A DNA stretch of 64,000 nt. Origin: Mansonella perstans. Lineage: Eukaryota; Nematoda; Chromadorea; Rhabditida; Onchocercidae. The notes under the pieces are model-generated. The model was not told the DNA's origin. It did no database searches and saw only the letters and a program-made list of their open reading frames with translations. Made by a program: the position numbers and the translations under genes. Shown here piece by piece: positions 49,711 to 62,045 of this stretch (the first letter of the stretch is position 1; each line of letters opens with the position of its first letter). The stretch is from assembly GCA_037074765.1 (NCBI GenBank), contig JBAMDO010000014.1, positions 186,001-250,000 of the forward strand, given 5' to 3'.

Positions 49711-50540
49711 TTAATATCATTAACTGATATTTTCCAGGAACAGAGGGAAATTTAATCTCGCAGAGATAGTAAATAAAGATAAATGCTAAACTGAAATAAT
49801 TCCCTTTTTGACAATTTAAACTATTAGCTTTTTTGTTCTGAGTTAACCCAATTTCACGACTTGTTTTCGTTGCTAATAGAAATATTTCATTGAAAAGATG
49901 CATTCGTTAATTAATTAATAATTCAATGCCACACTTTTACAAAAATTCCTTGATTATTTCATTGTTATTGATAAACTAAAGTAAAAATGAGAAAAGTAAA
50001 CAAGAAAAAAAATTAAATTAAAGAACAGAAAAAAATTCTTCATTTATTGACGGATTCGGTTTCGTTTTTAACAGTATTAGCTACCAATAGATTTTTAAAC
50101 AATAGCAGTTTTTGAATTTAGAATATGTAGTTGCTTTGAAATTTTATAAAAATCATTGCAAGAACAGTGCAATCTATGCATTAAAAAGAAAAAACTAATA
50201 ACAAGGATATTTTCTAACAATTTTTTTTTTTTTTTTTTTTTTTAATTTAAAAAATTTAAATTTACAAGAAATATGAATTGAAAAAATAAAATTTATCAAA
50301 TAGCAGCGAAGCAAATGAAGCAAATATATTGAGCAATATGGAATTCATTCAAATTTTTGCAAAATGAATGCATTAATCTAATTGCTAATAATTATTAAAT
50401 TATTAGAATATATTTAATATCACATGATCATATTCTTTTGTCTATTGTTGTCGCTTAGTTAGTTATATTAGCATGGCGGTAATTTGTTTTATCGCCGTAA
50501 ATGAGATAGAGTGTTATTTAGTGATATCAAGAGGAAAATT
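49711..50540. repeat. Upstream cassette of the receptor, unit 3
   Basis: The 5' flank of copy D, matching cassettes 1 and 2 down to GAGATAGAGTGTTATTTAGT near 50515. It contains a run of about 24 T at 50219-50242 that the other cassettes lack. This marks the right-hand limit of the duplication cluster. Confidence 0.7.
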
Positions 50541-51588
50541 CGTACACAAAAAGGTCGTTGTAGTGCAAATTTGTAAATAGCAGGAGTAGTGAAATTGCTT
50601 GACAAAATTAAATTTTTATGTTTTCAAATTAATTTGGAAATAAAAGTTACAAGAAACGAAAAATGAAAATAGAACGAACAAATTGATCGAATAATACTTT
50701 TTATGATAACTTTTCCTTATTTCTTCTATGCTACGTTTTTACGCTTCAAATATATGAATGGCCATCTAAAATTTTTAGCGAAAATAACTTTAAGATTGGT
50801 AATTAAAAAAAAATTTTTAATTCCGTAATGATTTTTAAGAATTTCATGAACAGTAATTTTTTGTTTCCTTCAAAAAACTATCGTGGTTTTATTTAGAAAA
50901 TGTTTTAGTACGAAATTACTACTGGATTCTATTACTTTAGTGCAAAATAAATAATTGGTTAAATAGTTTTTGAATAATTATTTATTTAAGGCTAATTAGC
51001 AGCTAATTGGTAGTGAAGGAAAGATTGACCAAAAAATAATTCGATTTTTTTTTGTCTCGTTTTCATATTATTTCATTCCATAAAAATAAAATCATATGCA
51101 AAAAAAAAATTAAAATTTTTATAAAGTGTTCAAAAGCTTTCTCTGATTCTATTTTATTTTTAAACAAAGTGATTGTTATAATCGCTACGTATATAACTTT
51201 GCTTGCTAAGCTAAAAATGATAACAGGTAGATAATATCAGTTAAATTAGGATGAAGCATGAATTAAAAAAAAAACCTAATACTATTTATGAGAGTTATAA
51301 GATTTTAAATTAATTTTCTGAATTTTTCGACAAATTAAAATCACACTTCATATTTATTTCAATTCCTCATTAGATGACATAATTTTTCAACACATAAACT
51401 AATGATCGTAACTGCAATTTTACTATATGGCTTATTACTGACGAAGTAATAAGCCGAATACTAACTTTGAAAGTATATGTTGGAAATTTTTTTTCTTTTT
51501 TTTTTCACCAGTGATAATTGTCCATTTGCAATGTATGGTTTCTGTAATTGATTGTACTTGCTCAATTCGGGATATGTTCGTCTTTCAG
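50541..51588. other. Intergenic AT-rich stretch with one strong hairpin
   Basis: No gene is recognised. A perfect 10-bp inverted repeat, GGCTTATTAC at 51429-51438 and GTAATAAGCC at 51446-51455, encloses the loop TGACGAA. It lies upstream of the RNase H gene. Its function, if any, is unknown. Confidence 0.5.
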
Positions 51589-52337
51589 GTGAGGCGAAAA
51601 AGAAATATAAATGAGTTTGGACCGAATGAACAGGTAACTTCCAGGTTACCTAATTCACTTAAAATTTTTTTAGTTGCTTTTTTGAAAATTGTCATAAGTT
51701 TTCTTCATTTTAGCTCACGAAAAAATATTTTCAAAACTATACTATAAGCTGATATGAAAATATGCAAATTTCCAAGCAATCATTTATAAAGATGATCGTT
51801 TATCGATTACTGTTATTTCAATATGTCATTTACTAATGTTTCGCTTGGTATCTAATTTTGTGCATCGCAGTATTAACTGGAATAACTTCTCTGGGAGATT
51901 CTTCTTACTGGATAAAATGCTTGAAGGTATCATTGGCACAACTCGGCGAGGATCATGACGCATATCATTGAAAAGTTTGGATCATAACGCATATCATTAA
52001 AAAGTTTGGTAGAAGTAAGTGATGTATTTAGGGATGACCAGCATGACAATGTTCAGGTTGGATCACAGCATAATTCATTTGATGGATTTGAAAACCTCAA
52101 AAGGTAATTCGATCCTTTAAATTTTTGCACATTTCATGCGGTTCCAGAGTATACGCAGTCGACCAGTGACACTAGTGATAGTATCGCTGGTGGAACTACA
52201 AACTTTAACGGATTCAGCGGAACTAATATGAATATAACTGGATTGCCACCTATTGTTGTATGTTTTCTACTTAACAAAAAGGAAGAGGTTGAAATAACCG
52301 CATACTCAAATTCTGTACTAATACAAATTCGCAAATA
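51589..52337 (+). CDS. Possible 5' exons of the RNase H gene
   Basis: Splice-bounded readings on the plus strand: 51589-51633 (VRRKRNINEFGPNEQ between TCTTTCAG and GTAACT), 51871-51926 (LTGITSLGDSSYWIKCLK), about 52055-52101 (SQHNSFDGFENLK) and about 52142-52262 (STSDTSDSIAGGTTNFNGFS and onward to GLPPIV before GTATGT). The Ser/Asn/Gly-rich composition differs from the surrounding DNA. Their phases do not all join, so the true exon set is unknown. They may form a low-complexity N-terminus of the RNase H protein. Confidence 0.35.
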
Positions 52338-52338
52338 G

Positions 52339-53480
52339 TTGAAGCATTTTCCCTCAACAAGTCATCAGTAAGTATACCCACTCACGTAAGGTCACGTAAC
52401 CTCACTGAATTTGTCAGATGAAAAAAGAACGGTAAAAATTGTCTATGTAAATATTTTTAAATTGCAAGATTTTACAATTATTTCAAGATTTACACCGATG
52501 GCTCCTGTATTGATAATTACGCCTCTGGCATTGGCATTTATTTCGGATCTAATCATCCTTTAAATAAAAGCAAAGCGATTCATGGCCACGAGCATAATAG
52601 TGGATTGGCTGAGATAATTGCAGCTAAAACAGCGTTGAAATTATTGCGAAAATGGAATCTTTATAAGTAAAATTAAGTTATTATTCATCAGCTATGCAAA
52701 TGTTATTTGTAAACGATATGAGGTCGTATTGGTTGCTTATTAACGGAAAAATTTTTTTTTTGACCAAATTAATTTAAAAAATTGAAATTTGCTTTTTCCC
52801 CTTGAGAGGTGAAAATGTTATATTACGCACCGATTTCCTACCGCTTATATATGCAATGAATAATGATGGTTTCAATGGACGATTTCATGAAGAATACTTA
52901 AAACTGAAACGATTAGCCAATAAATTTCCAAATGGTGTTCAATTTGAGCATGTTTTTGCCCATGAAGGAGAACATGGAAATGAAGAGGTGTTAAAATTGG
53001 CTGATTTGAATAACTTACTGGAGCACATTAGTCAAACCATGTATTGATGGCGATATTGATTTCTTATCAATTTGCAAAGATCCTAAATGATTATTTAAGC
53101 CAGCAGTATTTTCCTCGAATTTCTGCAAAAGTCCACGCAAATTTATTTAAAAAATTTGGAAGATTTGTATTTTCATTTTACCAAATAAAGTGGATATATC
53201 GATGTTTCTTGCATTTGTCCATTACTGATTTTAGGCAAACAACTTAGCTCGTCAAGCTACTGCGGATGCTCGATTAGCGAGATCTCGGAGCGCACCACCG
53301 TTTCGTGACATGTCACACAATCTCGACGAATTCTCGATTTGCCGTCGTTCACGATCACGACATCGTTCAAGATCACGTTCACGATCACGAAATCGCAGAT
53401 GTTCTAGATATTCCTTGAATCATCATCGAAGTCGAAGTGCTTACATCCCAGGAAAATACTCCAGACAACAAAAACGTTGA
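52339..53480 (+). CDS. RNase H1-type ribonuclease with Arg/Ser-rich tail
   Basis: Degrades the RNA strand of RNA:DNA hybrids in the nucleus or mitochondria (family knowledge). Exons 52339-52367, 52488-52666, 52807-52987 and 53235-53480 join in phase. The domain begins IYTDGSC (first Asp), then AEIIAAKTALKLL (Glu), VILRTDFLPLIYAM (second Asp) and HGNEEANNLARQAT. In the last motif the fourth carboxylate, Asp in the usual GNEEAD, is Asn; this was checked across the GAAGAG/GTGTTA splice. The tail is SRSRHRSRSRSRSRNRR, followed by more Arg/Ser and ending YSRQQKR. This RS-like tail is not part of classical RNase H1 and suggests nuclear or RNA-factor binding (inference). No retrotransposon domains are adjacent, so it looks like a cellular gene. 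The N-terminus is unresolved. Confidence 0.8.
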
Positions 53481-55443
53481 TATAATTAGGAACAATCTTC
53501 GAAATTCGTCGTTCCAACATATTTGAAGAATCGAGAATAATCTGATCTAATGGAGAATAATCTGAACGATATCAAAAACATTAGATACTAAAAATCTAGA
53601 AATCGCTCCGAACTAAATGAATACTGCTATAGATTGTCCTGTGTCCGTTGTCTACCTTTTCTTCGCGCCATATCGTTCACTCCCTCATAACTTCTCTGTA
53701 TCTGAATTATTTTTCGTTACCGAATTACTTCTTCCTTCAACACAAAAATCTTCAAAAAGATCTCCAATAGAAAATTGAAATGGATTCCTCACTTCGCTGA
53801 AAATTCATTTAACCTGGTAAAGAGAATAGTGAAATCAAAAAAGCATACAAAGAGAAATTGTTTAAAACTTTTTAATTGGTCTGAATTTATTAAGTATGCA
53901 TAATTGTTAATTGGTCTGAATGTTAATTGGTCTGAATTTATTTTAAGCATGCATAATACATATTTTTGACTAAAGTATAACTAAAAAGTATAAGTATAAA
54001 TATATACATAAGTATAAAACTGATAAAAAAGGATAAATTATCGAGTAATTAAGTAATAAGCAGGAAGAACTAATTAAATTATCATACACTTGCTGAAGTT
54101 TTTTAAATTTATGAGTATAAATGTACGTATTTTTCGATTATTAATTATAAATATATACAAAGTTATTTTCTTCCTAACATATTTGTTTTTCAATAAGATT
54201 TATAATTACAGTAGCTGATGATAATCAAAAATTCGCACAACTGAAAAATGCATGAGAAACCTCAATAAATATGTCATTTAATTAGTTCTTTCTATCTATT
54301 TATTTGACATTCGATAATTCATTAAGTATACTTTCTTCTTGCATTGAAATAATTGTCACTTTGTCATACAAAATAAACAAATTATATATTTTTCTTATGC
54401 TTCAGAAGGAAAAATATACTACTGACTATACTTCTGTATTTATTTTCAAATTAATAAAATTGGATCACAACAAAAAATGCATGGTAATAAATAAAGAAAG
54501 TAATACTGGCTTTTATATATTAGCAAAATTAAATTAAGCGAACTGAAAACTAGTAATTCAAATTAATGATTGCAAAATTAATTACAGAATTTCATGAATC
54601 ATTTCCAGTAAATACAAGATTTAGTTATATATTTACATAACATTACTGTATATTGTATTTACCAATAACCATTAATTTTTAAATGATTTCAAGAATACGG
54701 TAGAATTATTAGAGGTAAATTTATCATTTATAACATGCATATAACATTATTATATCATTATTACTATTAAATGATAATGATAGTAACAAAATGATTGGAT
54801 TATTTGCATTAGAGATATCAACAGTAAAATCAATCAGAGTTTACGATAAAATTATTAGTAGTAAAATTTAGTCTATGATAGAATTATCAACGGTGTGATT
54901 TGTATCAGTTAGCATATGATGCAAATAAGGTGTAAATTTTAAAAATTTTTTTTTTTTTTTTTTTATAAATTTTTCTAGATTTTTTTTTTTCAACAAATAA
55001 TATTTGTATAATAGCTAGCCCAAATTTCAAAATTCTTATCCCATAATATGATTATTCAAGGAATTAATTCACAGGTAGACAGAGGCCTTAACAGGTTGCT
55101 TTACACATCTTTGTTGCAACTAAGCACTTAACCCATGCTTTAGCAATCATTCCTAAAGCAAGTATCTAAGCAGGATCAGTGCAAAGGTCATTTATTTTCA
55201 AATTTTAAATAGTTAATCATAGATGTGTTAAATTTGGCTATAAGTTTTAGTTTTTAGAAATTTTTTATGCATTTCAAGAAATCAGTAAAATTAGCTAAAG
55301 TTAATGAAGGATTTCTCATTTATATGAGCTTTATTTTCTGATGTATAAACTTATTTTGCTACTATTTGTGATATATTTATTGCTATGCTAAGTAAAATTT
55401 GCAAAATTTTAGATTATATGATAATTGAACACAGTTCGCAGTA
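53481..55443. other. Intergenic region between RNase H and RAB5IF genes
   Basis: Mostly AT-rich. 55070-55190 is less AT-rich (AGACAGAGGCCTTAACAGG and onward), with stops in every frame; it may be a promoter or non-coding exon. A run of 18 T lies near 54945. No gene is seen. Confidence 0.45.
53872..53958. repeat. Short tandem repeat
   Basis: Three copies of TTAATTGGTCTGAA. Two of them are followed by TTTATT and a GCATAAT word. This is simple local duplication in intergenic DNA. Confidence 0.7.
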
Positions 55444-56405
55444 ATGTCATCGAAGAAAAGCTTACAGTTACAAGCTAATGCTGAAATTGTTCACTGGAAA
55501 AAGACGGTAGTTTTTTTTGTTTTACCATTAAACTATTTACATGATGTTAATGCCTCATAAAAATGTATCATATTTTGATAAGATGTTAAACTGCTTTTTT
55601 TATAAATTCAACTTTAATTGATAATTTCAAGGATACTCTTTTTGTATCATCTGCAGTTTTTTTGTGTCAAAGGTCATCCTCAGAGTATGTGGTTATGATT
55701 GTAACTGTGTATGATGAATCCATTGCTTTAGTGATAAAAATTTCCTCTTAGATTTTTTCTAATTTTGAACCCTTATATGCGTGATTCAGCTGCAAAATTA
55801 CGAAGTTCATGCAGTCAAACCCGCGGCATGTATACTTCATCTATATCGTTCATTATCTTCTTAGTTGGCCAAAGCATTGGTAAGCGGAAGCGAATGGCCC
55901 GATAAAGATGAATTATTGGATGTGCTATATTGGGGAAGGCAGTTGCTTGCGCTTATTATTGGCATTTTTTGGGGTTTCATACCTCTACATGGCTTTTTGG
56001 CTATTGTCCTCTATATTGTAATTTCTACAGCAGTTGGCCAACTATATGCTACCAATTTTCAAAAAGTTTGTTATTTTTTTCTATTGCTTTACTTACTTTT
56101 AGTTCATAGTATTTAAATAGCCTATTCTGTTCGTTACTGATATACTTACTGATCCTTTTTTTCTGTTCCGCTGATAATCCCATCTTGTCTTCATAGAATG
56201 TGCATATAAAGGTTTGTGAAAAGATTTTTTATTAAATTTCATAAAAATTGATTTCAATTACATATGACTTAAAGCGAGCTCTTTTCAGGTGGATGAAGAT
56301 TCCTTGGGTGGATTTTGGGAATTAGCAAAAGAGGGTTTCGGATCTGCATTTGCAACTTTTATGGTTTCATGGATAGGCGTTTATTCTGCTTCACAGTTTA
56401 ATTGA
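55444..56405 (+). CDS. RAB5IF: Rab5-interacting protein family (RAB5IF/C20orf24 homologue)
   Basis: Small multi-pass ER/mitochondrial membrane protein. In vertebrates it has been linked to Rab5, to respirasome assembly and to the TMCO1-associated ER insertase. Exons 55444-55506, 55865-56065 and 56289-56405 give 126 residues, close to the vertebrate length of about 130. The start MSSKKSLQLQ lies two bases after a TTCGCAG site, suitable for trans-splicing. The family core is clear: WPDKDELLDVLYWGRQLLA, then IFWGFIPLHGFLAIV, then GGFWELAKEGFGSAFATFM and a last helix ending GVYSASQFN. Three hydrophobic helices are visible. Intron phases are all 0. There is an AATAAA at about 56850. The family assignment is firm; functions beyond family knowledge are not shown by the sequence. 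Confidence 0.92.
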
Positions 56406-57276
56406 TTTTCTTCTTTCGAAATTAGAAACATTACCAAGTGAGAAGTTGCAAATAAGTGAAAAAATTTGTCTTTAAAAATTTTGGAAATGAGGGAAGTTGT
56501 TTAGTTGTTGAATTATTATGTGAAGCAGTTTGAACGTGTTTATGTTAATTAATCAAAGTAAAATTCGAGTGATTTGACATTGTATTTTGCTGGCATTATT
56601 TATAAAACTATTAGTCGATTGAATTCATTTGTGAATGCATATTATTGAAACATTTGGTTTTAAATTGACGAAATTTCAATTACTCGCAGTAATGCATATT
56701 TGTATGCGAAAGCTTTTTTCTTGTATTTCTTAGAATTAATGAAGAACTTTTTATCATGACATCCAAACTTCGGTGAAGATTTCTTATTTTATCTGGAAAA
56801 ACTTGAACTTATCTTTAAATGGGTTATGTGATTTGTTACTTTTAACTTAATAAAGCAGTACTGAAGAAAGTAGTTTGATTGCAGGATATATCCTTATTAT
56901 TTTATTTATGATTGATAACTACACAAAACATCATTCTGATTTTAGTGCAGTGGAGACTGTCTTTAAATACATTCAGAATATGAACTGTTAAAAACATTTT
57001 TAATGGAAACGAACTTGGCTGAAATTTTGCAGTTCTTTTAATAGTTTTTATGGTTGAAAAAACGGCAACTTTTTGATTGCATAAAGTATTTAGTGAAACA
57101 TTTCAGGTGAAAAATTCTTTTAGAAATTTGATCTTTCATTTCTTACTGTTTGATTTATTGATTAAATATTTTAGGTTAAACGTTTAATTCTGCGCCGTGC
57201 TTATATTTACAGAGTTGGCTTGGTTGATTATGAAATTTGATATGTTTAACGTAAGAAATCCACGATCGTAATTGAA
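56406..57276. other. Intergenic, 3' UTR of RAB5IF and 5' flank of B3GLCT
   Basis: Contains TTAATAAAGCAG (possible poly(A) signal) near 56850 and a TATTTACAG at 57204-57212 that could be a trans-splice acceptor for the next gene. A short upstream ATG reading (MKFDMFN, before GTAAGA at about 57251) may be an alternative leader. Confidence 0.45.
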
Positions 57277-60200
57277 ATGTTATTACAATTGCTTTGTATT
57301 TGGGTGGTTTTAGCCAACGAAATAAAAGGCCGAAGTAAGTTAAGCTTAAATTCTTCTTTTTTTTTGTATATGTACGATTTTTACAGATATTAACAATACT
57401 TAAACTTTTTAATGAACTGTTTATTACGTCGATATAGCTTATTGGATTATTTATTTGCTGACATGTTGAAAAGTTACATGATTCAATTAAAGTAAACTGT
57501 ATTTGATATAAGCCATTCGACTGATGCATTGTACTTTTTGTTAACGTTATTGGATGAGAGAACTTTATGCTTTTTTTGACGCATCGGTGAATGAACGTGA
57601 AATTTCGATTCTTTTCGTGATTTTATCGCAAAATGCTGACTATGATGCTCGTACAACTTCGGTTTTGTTCGATTCGTTAAAGAAACAAATTTCGAGGAAT
57701 AAAAATTTGGTAAAAGTGACGCATTTAATAACACTTTTTAATTTTTACTTAGTCAGGCTTTCCTTTCTCATTTTTATCTTAAATCTCCTTTAAAATTATT
57801 CTTTTTCAATTTTCTATTGTATATGCATTTTGAAAGGAGAAAATTGGACCTCTATGATCATAAATTGGTTTCATAGTTGGTGATCATGTGATCTTACAGT
57901 GGTTATATTGTGACTGTAGTCTTATTTTCTTCAACTCAATAGTTGTAGCTGAGATTCTCCGCTGATGAGTAAAGTTCTGTTAATTCTCTTATTTCAATCA
58001 AAATTTCACGATTTTCAGCATGCGGATATTCTGAGAACATATGAAGATTTACCGGAACTGATTGGAGCATGGGCAGTTTGGCCGATGCTGAAGAGGTAAG
58101 CTTATAAGGAAAAAATAAAGTACGAGATAATATTGATATTGAAGCTTCTTAAATGCTGATAATTTGCAGTCTATCTCAAAAATATAAAGGAACATTGTGG
58201 GATTGGTTATTCATCTGTGAGCCGGATACAGTGGTGAATGTTGGTGCTTTGGTCAGCTATCTGCATTCTTTTGATCGGAATTTGGATCATGCAATTGGAC
58301 GAGGATTAGTTGATAGAACGTAAATTCTTTAATTCTTCTATTCAGCTATATACTTTTTGAAAAGACATGAGGTATTTGTAAGAAAGGGAGCTGATTTTGT
58401 ATGTGCAAGTAGCAGTAATTAGTGGAGACGATAACTTGGATTAATGAAATTTGAAGAGAGATGCGATTGCAGAAGTAAATTTGGTCTTGCTGAATTTGAG
58501 CTATATTTATAATATGTATCTTTTCACTACTTTAACTAGTATTGGAAACTTTTCATATTTGGCAAATAAATTTCCTTCAGGAATACAATAATTCATCATT
58601 TTTTTGAATATAAAGACGACAAGCAAAACTTTCTTTATCCTGATTTTGCTGCCGGCCTAGCGCTTTCATGGGTCTTACTCCGTGATGCTGGTTCTCTTGC
58701 TTTGAAAGGCTTCACTATCGATGCAAAGCACGAAGTTATTTTTTTCATCAGTAAATCAGTTTTTCTCTTTTTCAACCGGTTCTTAACCTTTATCATGTTC
58801 TGTGATAGATTGGAAGTTATGCTGGCGACTTTTTTTTTCTGGCAAAATTATCAAAGACATAATTTTTTAAAATGAGATAGAATTATGAAGAAATCTAGAT
58901 TGTAGCTTACCAGGCTATTGAGAGATAAACGTGGTGTCAGATTAAGCAACACGCTGACATTCTGTCTTCTGGAACATGAATCACAATGTATTACTCGATA
59001 TGTACAACCGGATTTTCAGGTTTGTCCATTTTCTCTATTTCTTAAAATCATATTCGCATGATGTATATTGTATTATATCCCTCACTGAAAAGATTATGTT
59101 TTTAGTAAGTGTTTTAACTAAAAAAGAACATAGAATACATCGCAAAGGATAGGGTTTTCATTTCACGTCAATGAATTATTGACAAGCCTAGTGTCTGATT
59201 TTTGATTTACTTCCAGAAAATTTACTGTTAGTAAATTTTGCAATTAAATTAAAGTTCAAATTTTTTTGATGGTGTTACTATGCTTCATAAAATCATGTGG
59301 AACATTCGCCATTGGATGTTAAATTTTGAAGGGGAAAAAAAATTTGAACTTTGTCTCAAATTTAGGAAACTTGATGTCTCAAATAAATTATTCGCTATTG
59401 ATGATTAATATTAGTGATGTCCCAAAATTAAATCCACATATTTAGTGCATGAATATAACAACCAACAATGATGTCTATTTTGCGATCAAAACCTTCAGCA
59501 AGTTCCATAAAACACGCATTGTAGTTGTAAAACGAACTTGGGCGAAAACAGCAAAATTTGTAGAATATTTTAGCGACGTGGAAGATCATTATATACCAAC
59601 TGTAAATCTTGGCATTCAAAATACGGAAAGAGGTAATACTTTGATAATGAGAAATGAATTTTGTCAGATATAACGAATACTTTTTCATGTGGTACCCTTT
59701 TGTTATATAATAAGTAACAACTTATTTAAAAGACTTCAGATGAACATCTGATTAATTAATCTTTACCGTATGCTCTACTTCTGAAACAGTGTGGAGTAAA
59801 TGCTTCCTATCCGTAGGTGGTTTTTAATTTAAAGACCATCTCAATGATGACACATTTTTTTTGCCGAAATTTTCACTAGTAACTACTTCAGAATCTTAGG
59901 CAAGAAAATTTAACCACTTAAAGTAAGAAATATCAGGACATTGTGGAAAAACTTTTGCTATACTGGCATATTATTTAAAAAACAATGAAATGATCAAAAC
60001 GAGATGGTTGGTGGTAGCAGATGACGATACTTTGATAAGGTATTTCTTCCTTATTATGTATGTATTACATATGTATAAATATTAACATGATCTCTTTTTA
60101 TTCGATTCGTGCGTACTAATAATTGGAATATATGCGATTCAAACATTTGACATTTATTTCGATCTTTGCTTCATACTTTATTTCTTACCGTTAGTGTAAT

Positions 60201-61077
60201 AATGCAATCAGTATCTTTGCAGTGTTCCAAGGTTATACGAACTTTTATCTTGTTATGACGCAGAGAAGGAAATAATAATCGGTGAAAGATATGGTTATGG
60301 TTTTAGTATTAATGGTCGTGAAGGATATGATTATCCAACTGGTGGTGCTGGGCAAGTTTTTATTCATCATATATAACAATTATTAATATATTAGGCAAAA
60401 GGTTCGTATTAACAGTCACTAATATAATGTGCTGAAAGTTTGAATTGCAGAATGATATTTTCTCGAAAAGCTGTGGAAAAGATTACAACCTTCTGTGGTT
60501 GTCCGAGTATTGATTCACCCGATGATATGATTATTGGTAATCGTTTGGTTACTTTATAAGAACTTTTGAACTTAACATCTGGGAATTGTAAGTCTAAATT
60601 GAATTTGGATTCATAGATGATAATTATTTTCCTGAATATTCTTGTCCATAAAATTATGGGCATATATTGCGTATGACGGAGCTTGCGATAAATTGTTTTA
60701 TTTAACAATGAATTGTCTCGTTATATAGCGTTAGTCGATATTGATAATGAGATCTTTGAATTAGGAAATTATGCGGATTGCTAGATTTCTATGAAATGCA
60801 CAGTTTATCTATCTCATTCAATTTTATTTGCATGATTTGCCTGATGATTTTACTATGATTTTCAGGAATGTGCGCGCGCCGTCTTGGCATTCCCGTAATT
60901 CACTCCGCAGCCTTTCATCAGGCTCAGCCAAAAGATTATTCAGAGTTGTACCTTAAACGAATACGGTCTATATCATTTCACAAGTTCATGGATATAGATC
61001 CATATGAAGTTTACATGGAATATCTGCATGAGGCATCCGCTCAAACAGCTAGTCGCCCGGTACATTTTGAGTTGTGA
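57277..61077 (+). CDS. B3GLCT: Beta-1,3-glucosyltransferase (O-fucose pathway)
   Basis: Transfers glucose from UDP-glucose to O-linked fucose on thrombospondin type 1 repeats in the ER, making the Glc-Fuc disaccharide (family knowledge). Eleven exons join in phase: 57277-57334, 57561-57709, 58019-58095, 58170-58319, 58581-58734, 58906-59019, 59446-59632, 59937-60039, 60223-60351, 60451-60536 and 60866-61077. They give 472 residues (human 498). A signal peptide, [15 protein letters not shown], opens the protein. The first half has [11 protein letters not shown] and FTIDAKHE. The catalytic GT31 half has [36 protein letters not shown] (DDD metal site), [24 protein letters not shown] and FHQAQPKDY. 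The C-terminus, HFEL, resembles ER-retention signals. Intron 9 uses a GC donor (GCAAGT). The exon 2 acceptor (GATGAGAG) is weak but the only one in phase. Confidence 0.95.
60352..60450 (+). other. GC-AG intron in B3GLCT
   Basis: The donor reads GG/GCAAGTTTT, and the acceptor is GAATTGCAG. No GT donor nearby keeps the [15 protein letters not shown] frame. GC donors are a known minor class, and the rest of the site matches the U1 consensus well, as is usual for them. Confidence 0.85.
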
Positions 61078-62045
61078 ACCATATTATGCTTACTGTAGCA
61101 GGAGAAATTCTCTAGTTTTTATTTCCAGTTAAAACTGACAAAAGGATATGGTGGATAGTATAAAAAGGTTTACTGCCATAAGAATATATGATTACGGCAG
61201 TCATTAATTTCGAAGAGTTAACTTTATTTTTTTTTTTATTTTTATTTTTACATTTTAGAAATCTTTAATAACTAAAGTGCTAAAAAAGGAATGAGGAAAG
61301 GTGGACTATTTTTGTATGATGGATGTTCCAACAAATCTATTGATATAAATTAAGTAATGCAAAAGCAAGTTTGTTATGTTTGCCACCATTGTCTTTGAAG
61401 AACACTATACTTTAATAAATACACTTTGACTGAATTCTTGCAGCATTTAAAGAAAAGTATTTTGACCACTTAGTAATGATATTATAGTTTTAACGAACTT
61501 TAACATCTGTATTTAATTTGATTGTAAATGCAAAAATTGTTTACTGACTTGTATTATGATGAGCGAGTTATTGTTCCTAAAAAGTTTCCTTATTTTGATT
61601 TTTATTTCTTACAAAAGTTATGTCTTAAAATTCATGTAATGTATTCCTTATTTATTAATTCATTAATTTTGTTCTCAGCTAGTATTGCCGATCGTATTTA
61701 TCTTGAATGGTGCTATTTATCTATGAATAATTCATGCTTTGTTGTTATTTCCATTATTAAGCAATGTTTTTGTGAAATGATGAAGCATATCATCATTTAC
61801 TGATTAACTCATTGGAAGTAATGATAATTTATCGTTTCAAAATTTTTCTTCTAATGTTTGGAATGTTTGGAACGCGGAAGAAATGAAGTGAATATGAAAA
61901 CATTCTTTTGGAGTTTTATGATAAATGATGTGCGTTCTTTGCTTCATATCTGCGCATTTTTTATCTATGACACCGTATATTTCTAGTCAGAACTTTGTTG
62001 GAATGACAGATTTTTAAATTGAAATTTTCGTTACAGTAATACACG
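61078..62045. other. Intergenic, 3' UTR of B3GLCT and 5' flank of next gene
   Basis: TTTAATAAATAC near 61415 may be the poly(A) signal. TCGTTACAG ending at 62036, nine bases before the next ATG, is a likely trans-splice acceptor. The 91-codon frame at 61528-61803 is AT-driven and has no family resemblance. Confidence 0.5.

Noticed and set aside
49520..49714. Plus-strand 64-codon frame (and its twin at 44480-44668)
   Set aside because: Antisense of receptor exon 1.
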